Positions 18,631-29,900 of a stretch of DNA of 64,000 nt are shown here, piece by piece (the first letter of the stretch is position 1; each line of letters opens with the position of its first letter). A model generated the notes under the pieces. That model was given only the letters and a program-made list of their open reading frames with translations, was not told the DNA's origin and ran no database searches. The stretch covers positions 2,050,001 to 2,114,000 of the forward strand of contig NZ_CP021382.1 of NCBI RefSeq assembly GCF_002162135.1, written 5' to 3'. Source of the DNA: Cellvibrio sp. PSBB006 (GTDB lineage Bacteria; Pseudomonadota; Gammaproteobacteria; Pseudomonadales; Cellvibrionaceae). A program made the position numbers and the translations under genes.

Positions 18631-21600
18631 AAAAATACACCAGCAATCTGCTTATTGGTTTTGGCATATCACTGTTAGTGTTGTTTATCAGCTCTACCGC
18701 ATCATTTATCAGCATCAACAACCTGCTGACCAGTGTGCATTGGGTTAATCATTCCAATGAAATCATCATCGACGCAGAAGAAATACTGGCAGCCTTGCGC
18801 GAGGCTGAAGCGGGGCAACGAGGCTACCTGATGACGGGTGACCCGGAGTATCTCGAATTTTTTAATTATTCCCAAAGCAGCGCGCGCGAAGCACTGGACC
18901 TAATTGATGCCTTGACGATTGATAACCCGGTACAACAGGAATCTGCCCAGGAGTTACGGGCACATATAGAAAACCGCCTGGTATTGCTTAATCAATTGAT
19001 TACCCACAAAGACACCACCGGCATTATCGATACCGAGGGGCTAAACAAAGGTAAAGAGTTGATGGACAAGGTTGAACAAACCCTGTCTGTTATTAAGCAG
19101 CGCGAGACAGAGCTATTGGCCAACCGCGTTACCACCATGAATAACTCAGCCCGCTATACCACAGCGTTGATTGTCATTGCCGCATTGATTGCTTTGCTTA
19201 TCACTACGTTATTTTATGTTCGCATCAAGAATGATTTTGCCCAGCGCGCGTTGCTGCAAAAGGAACTGGAGCGAAAAGACCGGGATATCAGCGAGCGCAT
19301 TGACATCATCAAAAGTGTTGCTGATCGTATTGCCTTGGGCAACTACACCATTCGTATCGATCATCAACAGTCCGATTCACTTGGCAATGTCGCCGTTTCG
19401 CTGAACAAAATGGCTGCCTCACTGGAGCAATCATTTCAGATACTATCCGACAAGGAATGGGCACAAAGCGGTATGGCTTCATTAAACGATGTGATGATCG
19501 GCGAACATAACGTGGAAAAGCTCTGCGACGGTATTATTGAGTTTATTGCCAGCTTTATCGGTGCGCACGCCGGTGCGGTTTATATTCTCGATCATGAGGA
19601 GCTGCGTTTCTTTGCCGGTTTTGCATACGCGGCAGATCCGGCCAGAGCCAGTTTTAAACTGGGCGAAGGTGTTATCGGCCAGGCTGTAGCGACCAATCGC
19701 CTGATGGAATTGAAGGATATCCCGCCGGAAAGTATCTATATCAAGTTTACCCTGGGTGAGGCCACACCCAACCATCTCCTTGCTATACCCATTATGGATG
19801 GTCACACCATCAAAGGCGCGATTGAATTGGCCTCGCTGGGCAACTTTAGTGAACGCGAGATAGATTTTCTGAAAAATGCTGTCCATAACATCGGCATCGC
19901 CATCTCCGCCGCACAAAATCGCCGCCGCTTGCAAGAATTGCTGGACGAAACCCAATCGCAAGCTGAAGAGCTTCAGGCACAACATACCGAACTGGAAAAC
20001 ATCAACAGCGAACTAGAGGTTCAGGCGGAAAAACTGCAAGCCTCAGAAGAAGAGTTGCGCGCACAGCAGGACGAACTCCATTTCGCCAATCAGGCACTTG
20101 AGGAACGCAGCCTGTTACTCGAAGAAAGAAATCAGGTTATCTCCGCCAGAAATATTGAGATTCAGGAAAAAGCTGATGCGCTGGCGCAAAGCATGCGTTA
20201 CAAATCTGAATTCCTGGCCAATATGTCCCACGAGCTGCGCACACCGCTGAACTCAATTCTGCTGCTGTCGCGCTTGATGTCGGAAAATAACAATCACAAC
20301 CTCACCAACGACCAGATTGAATACGCCCGCGTTATTGAAACCTCCGGGCAGGGTTTGCTGACGCTGATTGATGAAATCCTCGACCTGTCGAAGATTGAAT
20401 CGGGCAAGATGGAGCTGGAATATCAATTAGTACCCATCGCTGAAATTGCCGATGATATTAAATCCCTGTTCAAGCCGGTGGCGCTCGCTAAAAACCTGGA
20501 ATTCAAGGTACAGATATCACCGGACCTGCCGGAATCTATCGAAACGGACAAGCTGCGGCTGGAACAAATTCTTCGCAATCTGGTGTCCAATGCACTCAAA
20601 TTTACCGCCAAGGGTTATGTCAGCCTGACAGCGGTGCCCGTGGCTCAGGATAACCGACTGATAGACATCGTCGTAAAAGATACCGGCATCGGTATTCCCA
20701 CGGACAAACAGGAATTGGTATTTGAAGCCTTTCAGCAAGCCGATGGTTCGACCCAACGTAAATATGGCGGAACCGGTTTGGGGCTCTCCATCAGCCGGGA
20801 GTTGGTCAAGTTATTAGGTGGTGAAATTCGCCTGACCAGTGAGGTCAATGCGGGCAGCGAATTTACCGTGCGTGTACCGCTGCGTAAACATAATATTCCG
20901 GCCCCCCAACCAGCACCGGTTGCAACACCCGAGATCAACCCCATCGAAGAATCCCGCAAGAAATTTATCAGTACCGATGTGCCTCGCAGCATTCCGGATG
21001 ATCGGGAACATGTCGGTCGCACTGATAAAGTCATCCTGATTGTTGAGGACGACGTTAACTTCGCCAAAGCGCTGTTGGAATATACGCGCGAAAAAGGCTA
21101 CAAAGGAATCGTTGCCGTGCGCGGCGACGAAGGCCTGGAACTCGCCAAAGAGTTCCTGCCCCTGGGTATCCTGTTGGATATTCAGTTACCAGTGAAGGAT
21201 GGCTGGGAAGTGATGGAAGAACTCAAGGCGAACCCCAGCACTCGCCATATTCCCGTGCATATTATGTCGGTACACCAATTTAAAAATGAGAGCCTGTTAA
21301 AAGGTGCCGTCGACTTCATTGATAAACCGATTGCCTTTGAAAAAATGCACAGCGTCTTTCAAAAGATTGAATATGTCCTGACGCATCACCCGAAAAAAGT
21401 CCTGATTGTTGAAGAGAATACCAAGCACGCCAATGCCCTCGCCTACTTCTTGCAGAAATTTGACGTGCGCCTTGAAGTCAAAAGTGGTGTTGATGATGCC
21501 GTCACGTCACTCAGGCAGCAGGATGTAGATTGCGTCGTGCTAGACATGTGTGTTCCCCATGAACGCTCCTATGAAACACTGGAGGAAGTAAAAAGGACGC

Positions 21601-22205
21601 CGGGCCTGGAAAATTTACCGATCATTGTCTTTACCGGCAAAAGCCTGTCTTCAACTGAAGAGGTCAAGCTCAAACGTTACGCTGATTCTATTGTGGTCAA
21701 AACCGCGCATTCGTTTCGACGTATCCTCGATGAAGTATCACTCTTCCTGCACCTCATGGAGAAGAAGGAATCCGACAACAGCCCCCGGAAATCCAAACAA
21801 CACACTCTGACATTGGATGACATTCTGGAAAATAAAACCGTACTCCTGGTTGACGACGATGTACGCAATATTTTCTCACTGACCAAAGTGATGGAAAGCA
21901 TCAAGATGAATGTGGTCACCGCCATTGATGGCAAGGATGCATTAAAGCAGCTGACAGAAAATCCGCAGGTGGATATTGTCTTGATGGATATGATGATGCC
22001 GGAAATGGATGGCTATGAGACCACCAAAGCCATTCGCACAAATCCCGCGTACAGTGAATTGCCGATTATCGCTGTAACAGCCAAGGCAATGGTTGGTGAT
22101 CGGGATAAATGTATCCAGGCCGGGGCATCGGACTACATCACCAAGCCCGTCGATATTGACCAATTGTTGTCATTGCTGCGCGTTTGGCTTTATGAAAAAA
22201 ATTGA
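18627..22205 (+). CDS. CHASE3-HAMP-GAF hybrid histidine kinase with three receiver domains
   Basis: Large membrane hybrid kinase of 1192 residues. Order: TM1 (about 7-30), a periplasmic CHASE3 domain (about 35-170, with EAEAGQRGYLMTGDPEYL), TM2 (about 175-195), HAMP, and GAF (about 285-425). A long Gln/Glu-rich coiled coil (about 430-520) leads to HisKA with His535 in NMSHELRTPLNS, and to HATPase (GGTGLGLSISREL). Three C-terminal receivers each keep their aspartate: LLDIQLPVKDGW, VVLDMCVPHERS and VLMDMMMPEMDG. The layout resembles large sensor kinases that control biofilm or motility behaviour in related bacteria, but the signal is unknown. The downstream CheR gene overlaps its end by 14 bases. 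Confidence 0.93.
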   Translation: MKKYTSNLLIGFGISLLVLFISSTASFISINNLLTSVHWVNHSNEIIIDAEEILAALREAEAGQRGYLMTGDPEYLEFFNYSQSSAREALDLIDALTIDNPVQQESAQELRAHIENRLVLLNQLITHKDTTGIIDTEGLNKGKELMDKVEQTLSVIKQRETELLANRVTTMNNSARYTTALIVIAALIALLITTLFYVRIKNDFAQRALLQKELERKDRDISERIDIIKSVADRIALGNYTIRIDHQQSDSLGNVAVSLNKMAASLEQSFQILSDKEWAQSGMASLNDVMIGEHNVEKLCDGIIEFIASFIGAHAGAVYILDHEELRFFAGFAYAADPARASFKLGEGVIGQAVATNRLMELKDIPPESIYIKFTLGEATPNHLLAIPIMDGHTIKGAIELASLGNFSEREIDFLKNAVHNIGIAISAAQNRRRLQELLDETQSQAEELQAQHTELENINSELEVQAEKLQASEEELRAQQDELHFANQALEERSLLLEERNQVISARNIEIQEKADALAQSMRYKSEFLANMSHELRTPLNSILLLSRLMSENNNHNLTNDQIEYARVIETSGQGLLTLIDEILDLSKIESGKMELEYQLVPIAEIADDIKSLFKPVALAKNLEFKVQISPDLPESIETDKLRLEQILRNLVSNALKFTAKGYVSLTAVPVAQDNRLIDIVVKDTGIGIPTDKQELVFEAFQQADGSTQRKYGGTGLGLSISRELVKLLGGEIRLTSEVNAGSEFTVRVPLRKHNIPAPQPAPVATPEINPIEESRKKFISTDVPRSIPDDREHVGRTDKVILIVEDDVNFAKALLEYTREKGYKGIVAVRGDEGLELAKEFLPLGILLDIQLPVKDGWEVMEELKANPSTRHIPVHIMSVHQFKNESLLKGAVDFIDKPIAFEKMHSVFQKIEYVLTHHPKKVLIVEENTKHANALAYFLQKFDVRLEVKSGVDDAVTSLRQQDVDCVVLDMCVPHERSYETLEEVKRTPGLENLPIIVFTGKSLSSTEEVKLKRYADSIVVKTAHSFRRILDEVSLFLHLMEKKESDNSPRKSKQHTLTLDDILENKTVLLVDDDVRNIFSLTKVMESIKMNVVTAIDGKDALKQLTENPQVDIVLMDMMMPEMDGYETTKAIRTNPAYSELPIIAVTAKAMVGDRDKCIQAGASDYITKPVDIDQLLSLLRVWLYEKN

Positions 22206-23040
22206 AGGCTTTGATAATCCCCCGGTCGTTCTGGATGATGAGCATATCACTATCATCCTCAACGACCTCATTGAACATCACGGCTACGATTTCAGGGGCT
22301 ACTCCCGTTCATCACTCACCCGCCGGATCTACCGGCTGATGTCGCTGGACAAGTACGCCAGCTTTTCCGAGTTTCGGTTTCGCTTGAAATATGACGCCGG
22401 CTTTCTGAATCGCTTTGTGGAAGAAATCACCGTAAACGTCACCGAGATGTTTCGTGACCCGACGTTTTACCAAACACTGCGCCGGGATATTTTACCTTTG
22501 CTTGCAACCAAGCCACTCATCCGAATATGGCACGCAGGCTGCTCAACCGGCGAAGAAGTTTATTCCATGGCGATCCTGTTGCAGGAAGCAAATCTTTTAC
22601 ATAAATCATTGCTTTATGCCACCGATCTCAATCCCGCTGTGCTCAACACCACCCGCGAAGGTATTTACCCCTTGACGCAGATGAAAGGCTGGTCAGAAAA
22701 CTATATTCTCGCGGGGGGTGTGCGGGATTTTTCCAGTTATTACACGGCAAATTATGACCGAGCCAAACTTGACAGTGCGCTGGCGGAACGCTTTGTACTG
22801 TCCACCCACAATCTGGTATCGGATCGTTCCTTTAACGAATTCCAGTTGATTCTGTGTCGGAATGTGCTGATTTATTTTGACAAGCCGTTGCAGGAAAAGG
22901 TATTGCAGTTGTTTGATGACAGCCTGGAAAGCCTTGGCTTTTTGGCTCTGGGTACCAAGGAGACGTTAAAATTTTCCGCTGTGGCCCATAAATTCCAACA
23001 GGTGGAACGCGACCAGAAAATCTGGCGAAAAGTTGCTTAA
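22192..23040 (+). CDS. CheR-type protein-glutamate methyltransferase
   Basis: SAM-dependent methyltransferase of the CheR family, 282 residues. The N-terminal helical domain (about 15-75) precedes the SAM-binding motif IWHAGCSTGEEVYSMAILL and later NEFQLILCRNVLIYFD, both typical. The frame is open further upstream to 22093. The ATG at 22192 (MKKIEGFDN) gives a normal CheR length and overlaps the hybrid kinase stop by 14 bases, so translation is probably coupled. No chemoreceptor or CheB methylesterase gene lies nearby. The substrate may therefore not be a classical chemoreceptor. The gene converges on the next one with a 4-base gap. Confidence 0.93.
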   Translation: MKKIEGFDNPPVVLDDEHITIILNDLIEHHGYDFRGYSRSSLTRRIYRLMSLDKYASFSEFRFRLKYDAGFLNRFVEEITVNVTEMFRDPTFYQTLRRDILPLLATKPLIRIWHAGCSTGEEVYSMAILLQEANLLHKSLLYATDLNPAVLNTTREGIYPLTQMKGWSENYILAGGVRDFSSYYTANYDRAKLDSALAERFVLSTHNLVSDRSFNEFQLILCRNVLIYFDKPLQEKVLQLFDDSLESLGFLALGTKETLKFSAVAHKFQQVERDQKIWRKVA

Positions 23041-23044
23041 GCCG

Positions 23045-25468
23045 TTATAGAGTGGTTTCACCGAATACCTGAATTTTCTCTTCACGCAGTTTCAAATCGC
23101 ACAGCAAGTCTTCAATATCTTTCAGGTTCACCGGTTTTACCAAATGGCCATCACATCCCGCCGCCCGCGATTGGGTGCGATCCCCCTCCTGCCCCCAACC
23201 GGTTACTGCCACAATAGTAATCGCTTTGCCATTAGCCTGTTCACGAATCAGTCGTGTTGCATCGTAACCATTCAGGTTAGGCATACCCACATCCATCAAC
23301 ACAATATGCGGTGCAAAGGCTTCCACGCTGGCAAGCGCTTCGAAGCCATCGTGGGCAATGCGTACATCGTGGCCCAATAAATTTAACAGCATCGCCATGG
23401 AATCACAGGCGTCGCGGTTGTCGTCCACAATCAGAATGCGCCGCTTGGGCTGATCAGATGCGTGTATATCCTTTACTCGGGGCTCTGGTTGCAGATCCGC
23501 AACGGTATTTAATATCGGCAAGGTTACACAAAACGTGCTGCCTTTATCGGGCCCATCGCTGCTTGCACTGACACTGCCTTGATGCATGTCGACCAACACT
23601 TTAACCAGTGCTAATCCAATACCCAACCCATCCATACAATGTTCGCTGTCACTTGGTACTTGCGAAAACATATCAAAAATATTCGGCAGTGACGCAGCGG
23701 GAATACCGATACCATTATCGCGGACTTCAACCGTCAATTGATTTTCATGGCGTTCGGCGATCAACCAGATTTTCCCACCCGGCTTGGTATATTTTGCGCT
23801 GTTCGAGAGCAGGTTGCTAAAGACCTGAGCCAGACGGGTAAGATCTGCATCAAGAAAGATTGGCTTTTCCGGCAATGACAAAGTCAGCGAATGCCCCGCT
23901 GCCTCAATAGCCGGGCGAGTTGCCTCAACGGCATTGTTGATCACTTCTTCCAGCGACACGCGACCTTTTTGCAGATGCAATTTATTGCGGTTCATCCGCG
24001 ACACGTCCAGCAGGTCATCAATCAAGCGCACCATATGCGTCAATTGTCGCTCCATCATCGAGCGAACCTGGGCCATGGTTTGTGGGTCGTTTTCCGCCAG
24101 TTCGAGAATACGCAAGCCATTGCGTACCGGTGCGAGAGGGTTGCGCAATTCGTGAGCGAGCAACGCAATAAATTCATCTTTCTTGCGATCCGCTTCGGCA
24201 AGTTCTTCCGCACGACGCTGTAATTCCTGTTCCATTTGTTTGCGCTCTGTCACGTCGCGCGTCGTACCGGCAATTGCTTCAATTTCGCCATTAGCCCCAA
24301 AGACCGGCACAAAAATATAATCGTAAATGCGCAAACCGTGCGTGCCGATAAAGGGGACTTCATCCTGCACCGGACGCCCAGTGGTCAGTACTTCTGTTAA
24401 TTCACGATCATGTTTGGCGGCATGCCATGCGGGATACCCCAATTCCAGGCAGTTTTTACCGGCAGACTCCGCCCAGGTCTTGCCCCACATTTTTAACAAG
24501 GCATCGTTGGCATAGGTAAAGCGAAAATCAAGATCGAAGACATAAACAAAATCAGGAATGGTGGCGAGGACTGTTTCGTAGAGGCGACGTTGGCGCTCAG
24601 ATTCCTGGCGGATATGCGCCAGTTGGGTTTGTGCTTTTTTACGCTCGCTGAGATCAACGCCGTGAACAAGAATACCGGTAACCTTCCCTGAGGGAGACCG
24701 CAAGGGTTCGTAAATCAACTCAATATATCTTTCTTCCAGTTCTTGCTGCGGCGCTTTTCGTAACATAACCCGCATGTCAGAACCCACGAAGGGTTCCCCG
24801 GTCTGGAAGACATGATCAAGTATATTCAGGTAGCCTTGATCTTCTATTTCGGGCACCGCTTCGCGCACGGTTTTACCGACAAATGCACGGTCCCCCAAGA
24901 GTTCACAATAGCGTTGATTCACACTTTCAAAAACATGATCAGGCCCTCGCAGTACCGCCATAAATGCCGGTGACCGTTCAAAGGCTTCCCGGAGGCGCTC
25001 CCGCTCCTGTCGCAGTTTATCGATCAGGCGCCGGGATTCTTCCTCCATCCTTTTTCGTTCGGTAATATCTTTTAATACATTCACTGCACCAATAATATTG
25101 TGGTGCTCATCGCGAATCACATCAATGTTGACCAAGGCCACAATACGACTGCCGTCGGGCCGCTCGACTATAACTTCCTGATCGCATACCGGTTCGCCGC
25201 TAGCTAACACTTGCGCCATCGGCGCATCGGAGCGAGGCAACGGCGTTCCGTCCATCCAGAACAAACGATGGGCGCCACAAAATCGTTCACCCGTTTCTCC
25301 CGTTTGCGGCGCCCGTCCCCAGAGTTCAACGGCACGCTGGTTGTAACGCACAATCAAACCGGAGGGAGCCGCACAGACATACACCGCCGCGGGCATCAGA
25401 TCGATCAATTTTGTATCAAGCCAACCCATAGCAGAAGACGAAACTGCACTTGACACGGCATTAGTCAT
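23045..25468 (-). CDS. PAS-domain hybrid histidine kinase with C-terminal receiver
   Basis: Predicted soluble hybrid kinase of 807 residues, no signal peptide or membrane segment seen. Three PAS domains lie at about 15-135, 155-280 and 290-420, each closing with a PAC-like tail such as AVNVLKDITERKRMEEE. HisKA has His439 in LLAHELRNPLAPVRNGL, and the HATPase domain carries DNGIGIPAASLPNIFDMF and GLGIGLALVKVLVDMH. The C-terminal receiver has its aspartate in IVLMDVGMPNLNGYDATR. The stop is 4 bases from the cheR stop on the opposite strand. It may belong functionally to the same sensory cluster; that is inference from location. Confidence 0.93.
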   Translation of the reverse strand: MTNAVSSAVSSSAMGWLDTKLIDLMPAAVYVCAAPSGLIVRYNQRAVELWGRAPQTGETGERFCGAHRLFWMDGTPLPRSDAPMAQVLASGEPVCDQEVIVERPDGSRIVALVNIDVIRDEHHNIIGAVNVLKDITERKRMEEESRRLIDKLRQERERLREAFERSPAFMAVLRGPDHVFESVNQRYCELLGDRAFVGKTVREAVPEIEDQGYLNILDHVFQTGEPFVGSDMRVMLRKAPQQELEERYIELIYEPLRSPSGKVTGILVHGVDLSERKKAQTQLAHIRQESERQRRLYETVLATIPDFVYVFDLDFRFTYANDALLKMWGKTWAESAGKNCLELGYPAWHAAKHDRELTEVLTTGRPVQDEVPFIGTHGLRIYDYIFVPVFGANGEIEAIAGTTRDVTERKQMEQELQRRAEELAEADRKKDEFIALLAHELRNPLAPVRNGLRILELAENDPQTMAQVRSMMERQLTHMVRLIDDLLDVSRMNRNKLHLQKGRVSLEEVINNAVEATRPAIEAAGHSLTLSLPEKPIFLDADLTRLAQVFSNLLSNSAKYTKPGGKIWLIAERHENQLTVEVRDNGIGIPAASLPNIFDMFSQVPSDSEHCMDGLGIGLALVKVLVDMHQGSVSASSDGPDKGSTFCVTLPILNTVADLQPEPRVKDIHASDQPKRRILIVDDNRDACDSMAMLLNLLGHDVRIAHDGFEALASVEAFAPHIVLMDVGMPNLNGYDATRLIREQANGKAITIVAVTGWGQEGDRTQSRAAGCDGHLVKPVNLKDIEDLLCDLKLREEKIQVFGETTL

Positions 25469-26152
25469 TACCTTGGTGCTCCGTATACGTCATGAGTATT
25501 CTCAGTTGCACATTCGCGGACTCGCACTGCTTAACTTTTCGTCAGTACATTGAATTTAATTGATGCCAGATTAAATGCAGCGCGTATTTTTCATAATTGG
25601 CATGAGCAACTGAATTCAGCGATACAAATCCCTATCGTGTTTTTTGATGTTTTTTTCAAAAGTGGATCTGCAAAACCTCGGCATTCTTGTTGAAGGCTGA
25701 AATTGCCAGGTTTTGAAGGGTCCATATGAGGTTTCAGGAAAATTGTAGACGCCCGGAAACAAAGAATAAGTATATTAATAGATGTTAACAACAAACGGCG
25801 TGAATTACATAGGCCTGTGGCACTGAAAAATACTAATGGCGCAAATATATTCTGGAAATCCGGGAGCACTTTTACATGAGTCGCACCGGGTTTCACCTGA
25901 ATACGGCTTCGCTTGTTGTGCCAATAGAAGTTATTGCTGCATAAATAGCGCAAAAATCGGGCAGCAACAAAATTAATGCACCAGAATATTTCAGCGTGCA
26001 TGGCATGTATTATGACAAAGAATATTCCGTTACTGGCGTTGTGCTTCGTTATGCACCGCACATAGGAAGGTGGCAGGAAGAATTATATGAGAGAGCTGAC
26101 GTAAAAAATATGTCGGACCGTTCAGCCCGACATAGGCGGTATTGTATTGATG
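25469..26152. other. A/T-rich gap with no recognisable gene
   Basis: About 680 bases. The first 100 should contain the promoter of the PAS hybrid kinase. A 156-codon frame on the minus strand (25591-26061) has no recognisable domain, a Cys/His/Phe-rich composition and no clear ribosome site. I see no RNA gene or clean repeat here. Confidence 0.55.
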
Positions 26153-26704
26153 TTATTGACCACTCACGGGTTTGATATTGCCGCAATCGGTGGATAGCCA
26201 CTTACCACTTTGGGTCATAGCCATTTGCTCAGTTTTGCCATTGACCTCTGTAACAAAGGTCGATTTTCCGGTGTAGGCTTTTGGCGAACTAAACGTAATT
26301 TCTCCCGTACCGCTTGAGGGCGGATTACCGGCACAACTGAATTTGATCTTGAATGTATGTTTGGTTTGTTCAAGGATCTCTTGCTGGCAATCTTCATCCT
26401 GTTGGGGGAGATCGCCGCGATCAATATCTGCCTGTGTAACACACATCTTGACGGAGGTGCCGTCTTCTCCGATGCCAATGCCGTAGGAGGACATCATGCT
26501 TTCCATCATCTTGCGTTCTTCGGGTGACATATTGGCCAGTTGTTCTTGCATTTTTTTCATGGCTGCTTCCATTTCACCGCTGGGGTTGGTCATGGTGAAT
26601 TTGTGTTCCCATAAGCCGGGTGTCATGTCGATTTTTACAGCGAGCGCTGGTGTGCTTATTGCACAACCAAGTAATAATGCGATGCAGGTTTTATATGTTT
26701 TCAT
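26153..26704 (-). CDS. DUF3617 family secreted protein
   Basis: 183-residue protein with a signal peptide (ALLLGCAISTPALA). The mature part starts VKIDMTPGLWEHKFTM, typical of DUF3617. It has a Met/Glu-rich helix (about 45-70) and four cysteines in the second half (MCVTQ, EDCQQE, FSCAGN, TDCGN) that could form two disulfides in the periplasm. Function unknown. It is separated from the GH3 gene by more than 270 bases and a palindromic element, so there is no evidence of an operon. Confidence 0.85.
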   Translation of the reverse strand: MKTYKTCIALLLGCAISTPALAVKIDMTPGLWEHKFTMTNPSGEMEAAMKKMQEQLANMSPEERKMMESMMSSYGIGIGEDGTSVKMCVTQADIDRGDLPQQDEDCQQEILEQTKHTFKIKFSCAGNPPSSGTGEITFSSPKAYTGKSTFVTEVNGKTEQMAMTQSGKWLSTDCGNIKPVSGQ

Positions 26705-26818
26705 GGTGTCGTCCGTGTGGGTTGTTGGGGAGATAACGCAGGGTTTAAAGCGGCTTTGATGCTAGTACAGTTTTTTGGTGGGGTAAAGTGGGGATGAAAA
26801 AGGGGAGCTCTAGAATCC

Positions 26819-26924
26819 GTTTGTCATTAGGCCTGTTATTTCGAAAACGCATACATACATCCCTGTAGCTCCTTCAAGTCGTCCCTGACTTGAAGGTTTC
26901 GAAATAACAGGCCTAACGCCAAAC
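26819..26924. repeat. Palindromic element, copy 1 (conserved core, private arms)
   Basis: Outer arms of 28 bases at 26819-26846 and 26897-26924 pair with two mismatches (shared part AGGCCTGTTATTTCGAAA). Read on the minus strand, the interior has a 10-bp hairpin (CCTTCAAGTC, loop AGGGAC) followed by AGCTACAGGGATGTATGTATG. That core is shared with the elements at 30215-30315 and 30500-30654, whereas the arms are not. It lies 55 bases downstream of the GH3 stop and could also end that transcript. Confidence 0.85.
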
Positions 26925-26978
26925 TCGCATTGCGGTAACAGCACGCTTGTTACTATCTATCCTGTATTTGTAGCATCT

Positions 26979-29900
26979 TTATTCCTGCAAGAGTTTCAGC
27001 AGTGTTGGTTCCATGGCTTTGGCCCAGGTGGCGTAGCTGCTTTCATTCAGGTGTAACAAATCTGGCATGACTGAGCGTGATAGGGTGCCGTCGTCGGTCA
27101 GGAAATGGTCGTTGATGTTCAGGTAAAAGATGTGTTGATTGTCGGCATAGGTTTTGATGATGTCGTTGATGCGGTTGTTGATCTGGCGCATTTCGGCATC
27201 GGGTTTTTCTTCGCGCGGGAATATGCCTAGCAGCAAAATCCTGGTTTCGGGCAAACGCGTGCGCAGTTCTTGCAAAACGGTTTTGATACCGGTGGCCGTG
27301 TATTGTGGTTGCGCTAAACGATGGCCGGTGTTGTTGGTGCCGATCATCAGCACCGCCACCTTGGGATTAATACCGTCTACTTCGCCGTGTTGTAAACGCC
27401 ATAAGACATTTTCAGTGCGGTCACCGCCGTAGCCGAGGTTCACGGCGTTGCGGTCGGCGTAATATTCCTGCCAAACGGTGTTGCCTTCGTTTTCCCAACC
27501 TTGGGTGATGGAGTCGCCAATCATCAGCAAATCTACATTGCCCTGCTGGATACGTTGCAATTTTTCTTTATGGCGTGGCTCCCACCAGTCGCGCGCCCAG
27601 AATTCGTTGAGCATGGACGGCGTTACCGCAACGGTTTTGTAATCCGGGCAGGTGGCATTGGGCGTGCCGTTTTTCAGGAATTGGACGTTGGCGATGGCCA
27701 GTTCGCCGGCGCCGCCGGTTTCCAGTGCGAAGGGTAAAGTCACCGCGCTGAAGTCGTCACCCTCCTGCGCAAAACAGGACAAAGGCAGACGGATGTTTTG
27801 CCAGCCTTTTCCAGCCATGGCAAATGCCTGCTCGGTGAACGGCACTTTGCGTTTGCATTGCTCGCCGCATTGCAAACGGAAATTCACACCACCCTTGGCC
27901 AGCTCAATCACATTCATATCCAGTGATAAAACGCCGTTTTTCAGATGCTCGCGCAAGTCCAGCGGTTTGCCGCCTTCGAGGGTGAGGCCCGCGCTCCAGG
28001 TGTTTTTCCAGGTTAAGGTCAGCGCGTCTTCCTGCACATCTTTATCGCTGGTTCTGATCACCACACTGCCATCAGGCAAGGCTGCGTATGCACCGCTGAG
28101 GATTTGATTACGTTCATGGTTGTTGAAGAAAACATTCCAGGGCTGCAGCGGACGGCCTACATAAAATTTAATATCACCGGCTTTACCGGTTGCCACATCC
28201 GCCACTTTTTCCGGCAGGGTTTTCGGCCCGGTTTTTCCGGAGGCATAGGTCAAACCATAACCGTAGGCGAACAGCGGATCATAATCCGGATGATGCGAAT
28301 TCAATTGCGCCTGCAGCGGTAATTTCGGCCAGGAAAATGTCAGCGTACCTTTGAAGTCGTGGTTGGCCGAACCGTCTGCCTTGGCGATCAACACATCAGC
28401 CACACCCGCGCCCTCGGTGCCCGGCAACCAGGCCGCTACAAACGCGTCGGATGCATTCAATTCAGGATTCACCCACAGGGGGCGGCCGGAGATAAATACC
28501 GAGACCACGGGAACATTTTTAGCTTTTAATGATTTCAGCAAAGCGAGATTGGTTTTGGTCACCGGTTCAAATTCCAGCGTTCCCAGATCACCCTGTCCTT
28601 CTGCATATGGATCTTCACCGAACACAACAATGGCTACATCCGGCTTGGTGGTGTAACTGCCATCAGCTGATAACACCGCGTTGCCGCCTGCATTTTCAAC
28701 TGCCGTTTTGATTCCGGCATAAATGGAGGTCGCACCCGGAAAACTGGCGTTGGTATTACCGGTTCCTTGCCAGCTCACACTCCAACCGCCGGATTGTTTA
28801 CCGATGTTGTCGGCACCATCACCGGCGACCAGTACTGTTTGCTGCGGCTTGATCGGCAACACGCGATTGTGGTTTTTTAACAGCACCAGACTTTCGCGCA
28901 CCGCCTGCCGGGCGATAGCCCGATGTTCCGGATGGCCGATAATATTTTCGCTGCCGGCCAGTTCGCGCTCGGAAGGTTTTTTATCAAACAAACCCGCGCG
29001 CACTTTAACGCGCAAGATACGACGCACGGCATCGTCCAGGCGCGCCGCGCTGATTTCACCGGATTTCACTTGCGCCAATGTATTTTCATACATCGGTTTC
29101 CAATCGTAAGGCACCATTACCAGATCAACGCCGGCGTTAATCGCTTGTGCGCAGGAATCATTCGTACAACCCGGTACCTGGCCGTGACCATTCCAATCAC
29201 CTACAACAAAGCCATCAAAACCCATGCGATTTTTCAGTACATCGGTCAGCAGATATTGATTGCCGTGCATCTTCTCGCCATTCCAGGCAGAGAAACTTGC
29301 CATCACACTTTGCACGCCCGCAGAAAGCGCGGCGGGATAACCGGGGTTATGGATGTCAATTAACTCCTGTTCACTGATTCGCGCATCACCCTGGTCGTCT
29401 CCACCAACGGTGCCGCCATCGGCAAGGAAATGTTTTGCGGTGGCAACGACATGTTGCTCTTGCAGAAATGCCGGGGAATTTACTTGCCCCTGCAAACCTT
29501 CCACCATTGCGCGCGCATACTCCTGCACCAGCTTTGGATCTTCCGCATAACTCTCGTAGGTGCGCCCCCAGAAATCGTTTTGTGCCACAGCAATTGTCGG
29601 CGCGAAAACCCATTCAATACCAGTCGCACGAACTTCCCGCGCAGTCACTGCGCCAATCTGGCGAATCAGGTCTGGATTGTTGGTGGCACCGAGGCCAATG
29701 TTGTGCGGGAAAATCGTCGCGCCGGTGACGTTGTTGTGGCCGTGTACGGCGTCGGTGCCCCAGATAACCGGAATGGCGACTTTGCCATCGCTGGTGTCCA
29801 TGGAGGCGTTGTAGAGGGTGTCGGCAAGTGCGAGCCAGTCTTTCGGTTTTGCATTGGCAATACGGTTGGGCATGGAGCCGCCGCCGTTGAGTACTGAGCC

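Noticed and set aside
25591..26061. 156-codon minus-strand frame in the A/T-rich gap
   Set aside because: Odd composition (many Cys, His, Phe), no ribosome site, no recognisable domain; most likely a chance frame.
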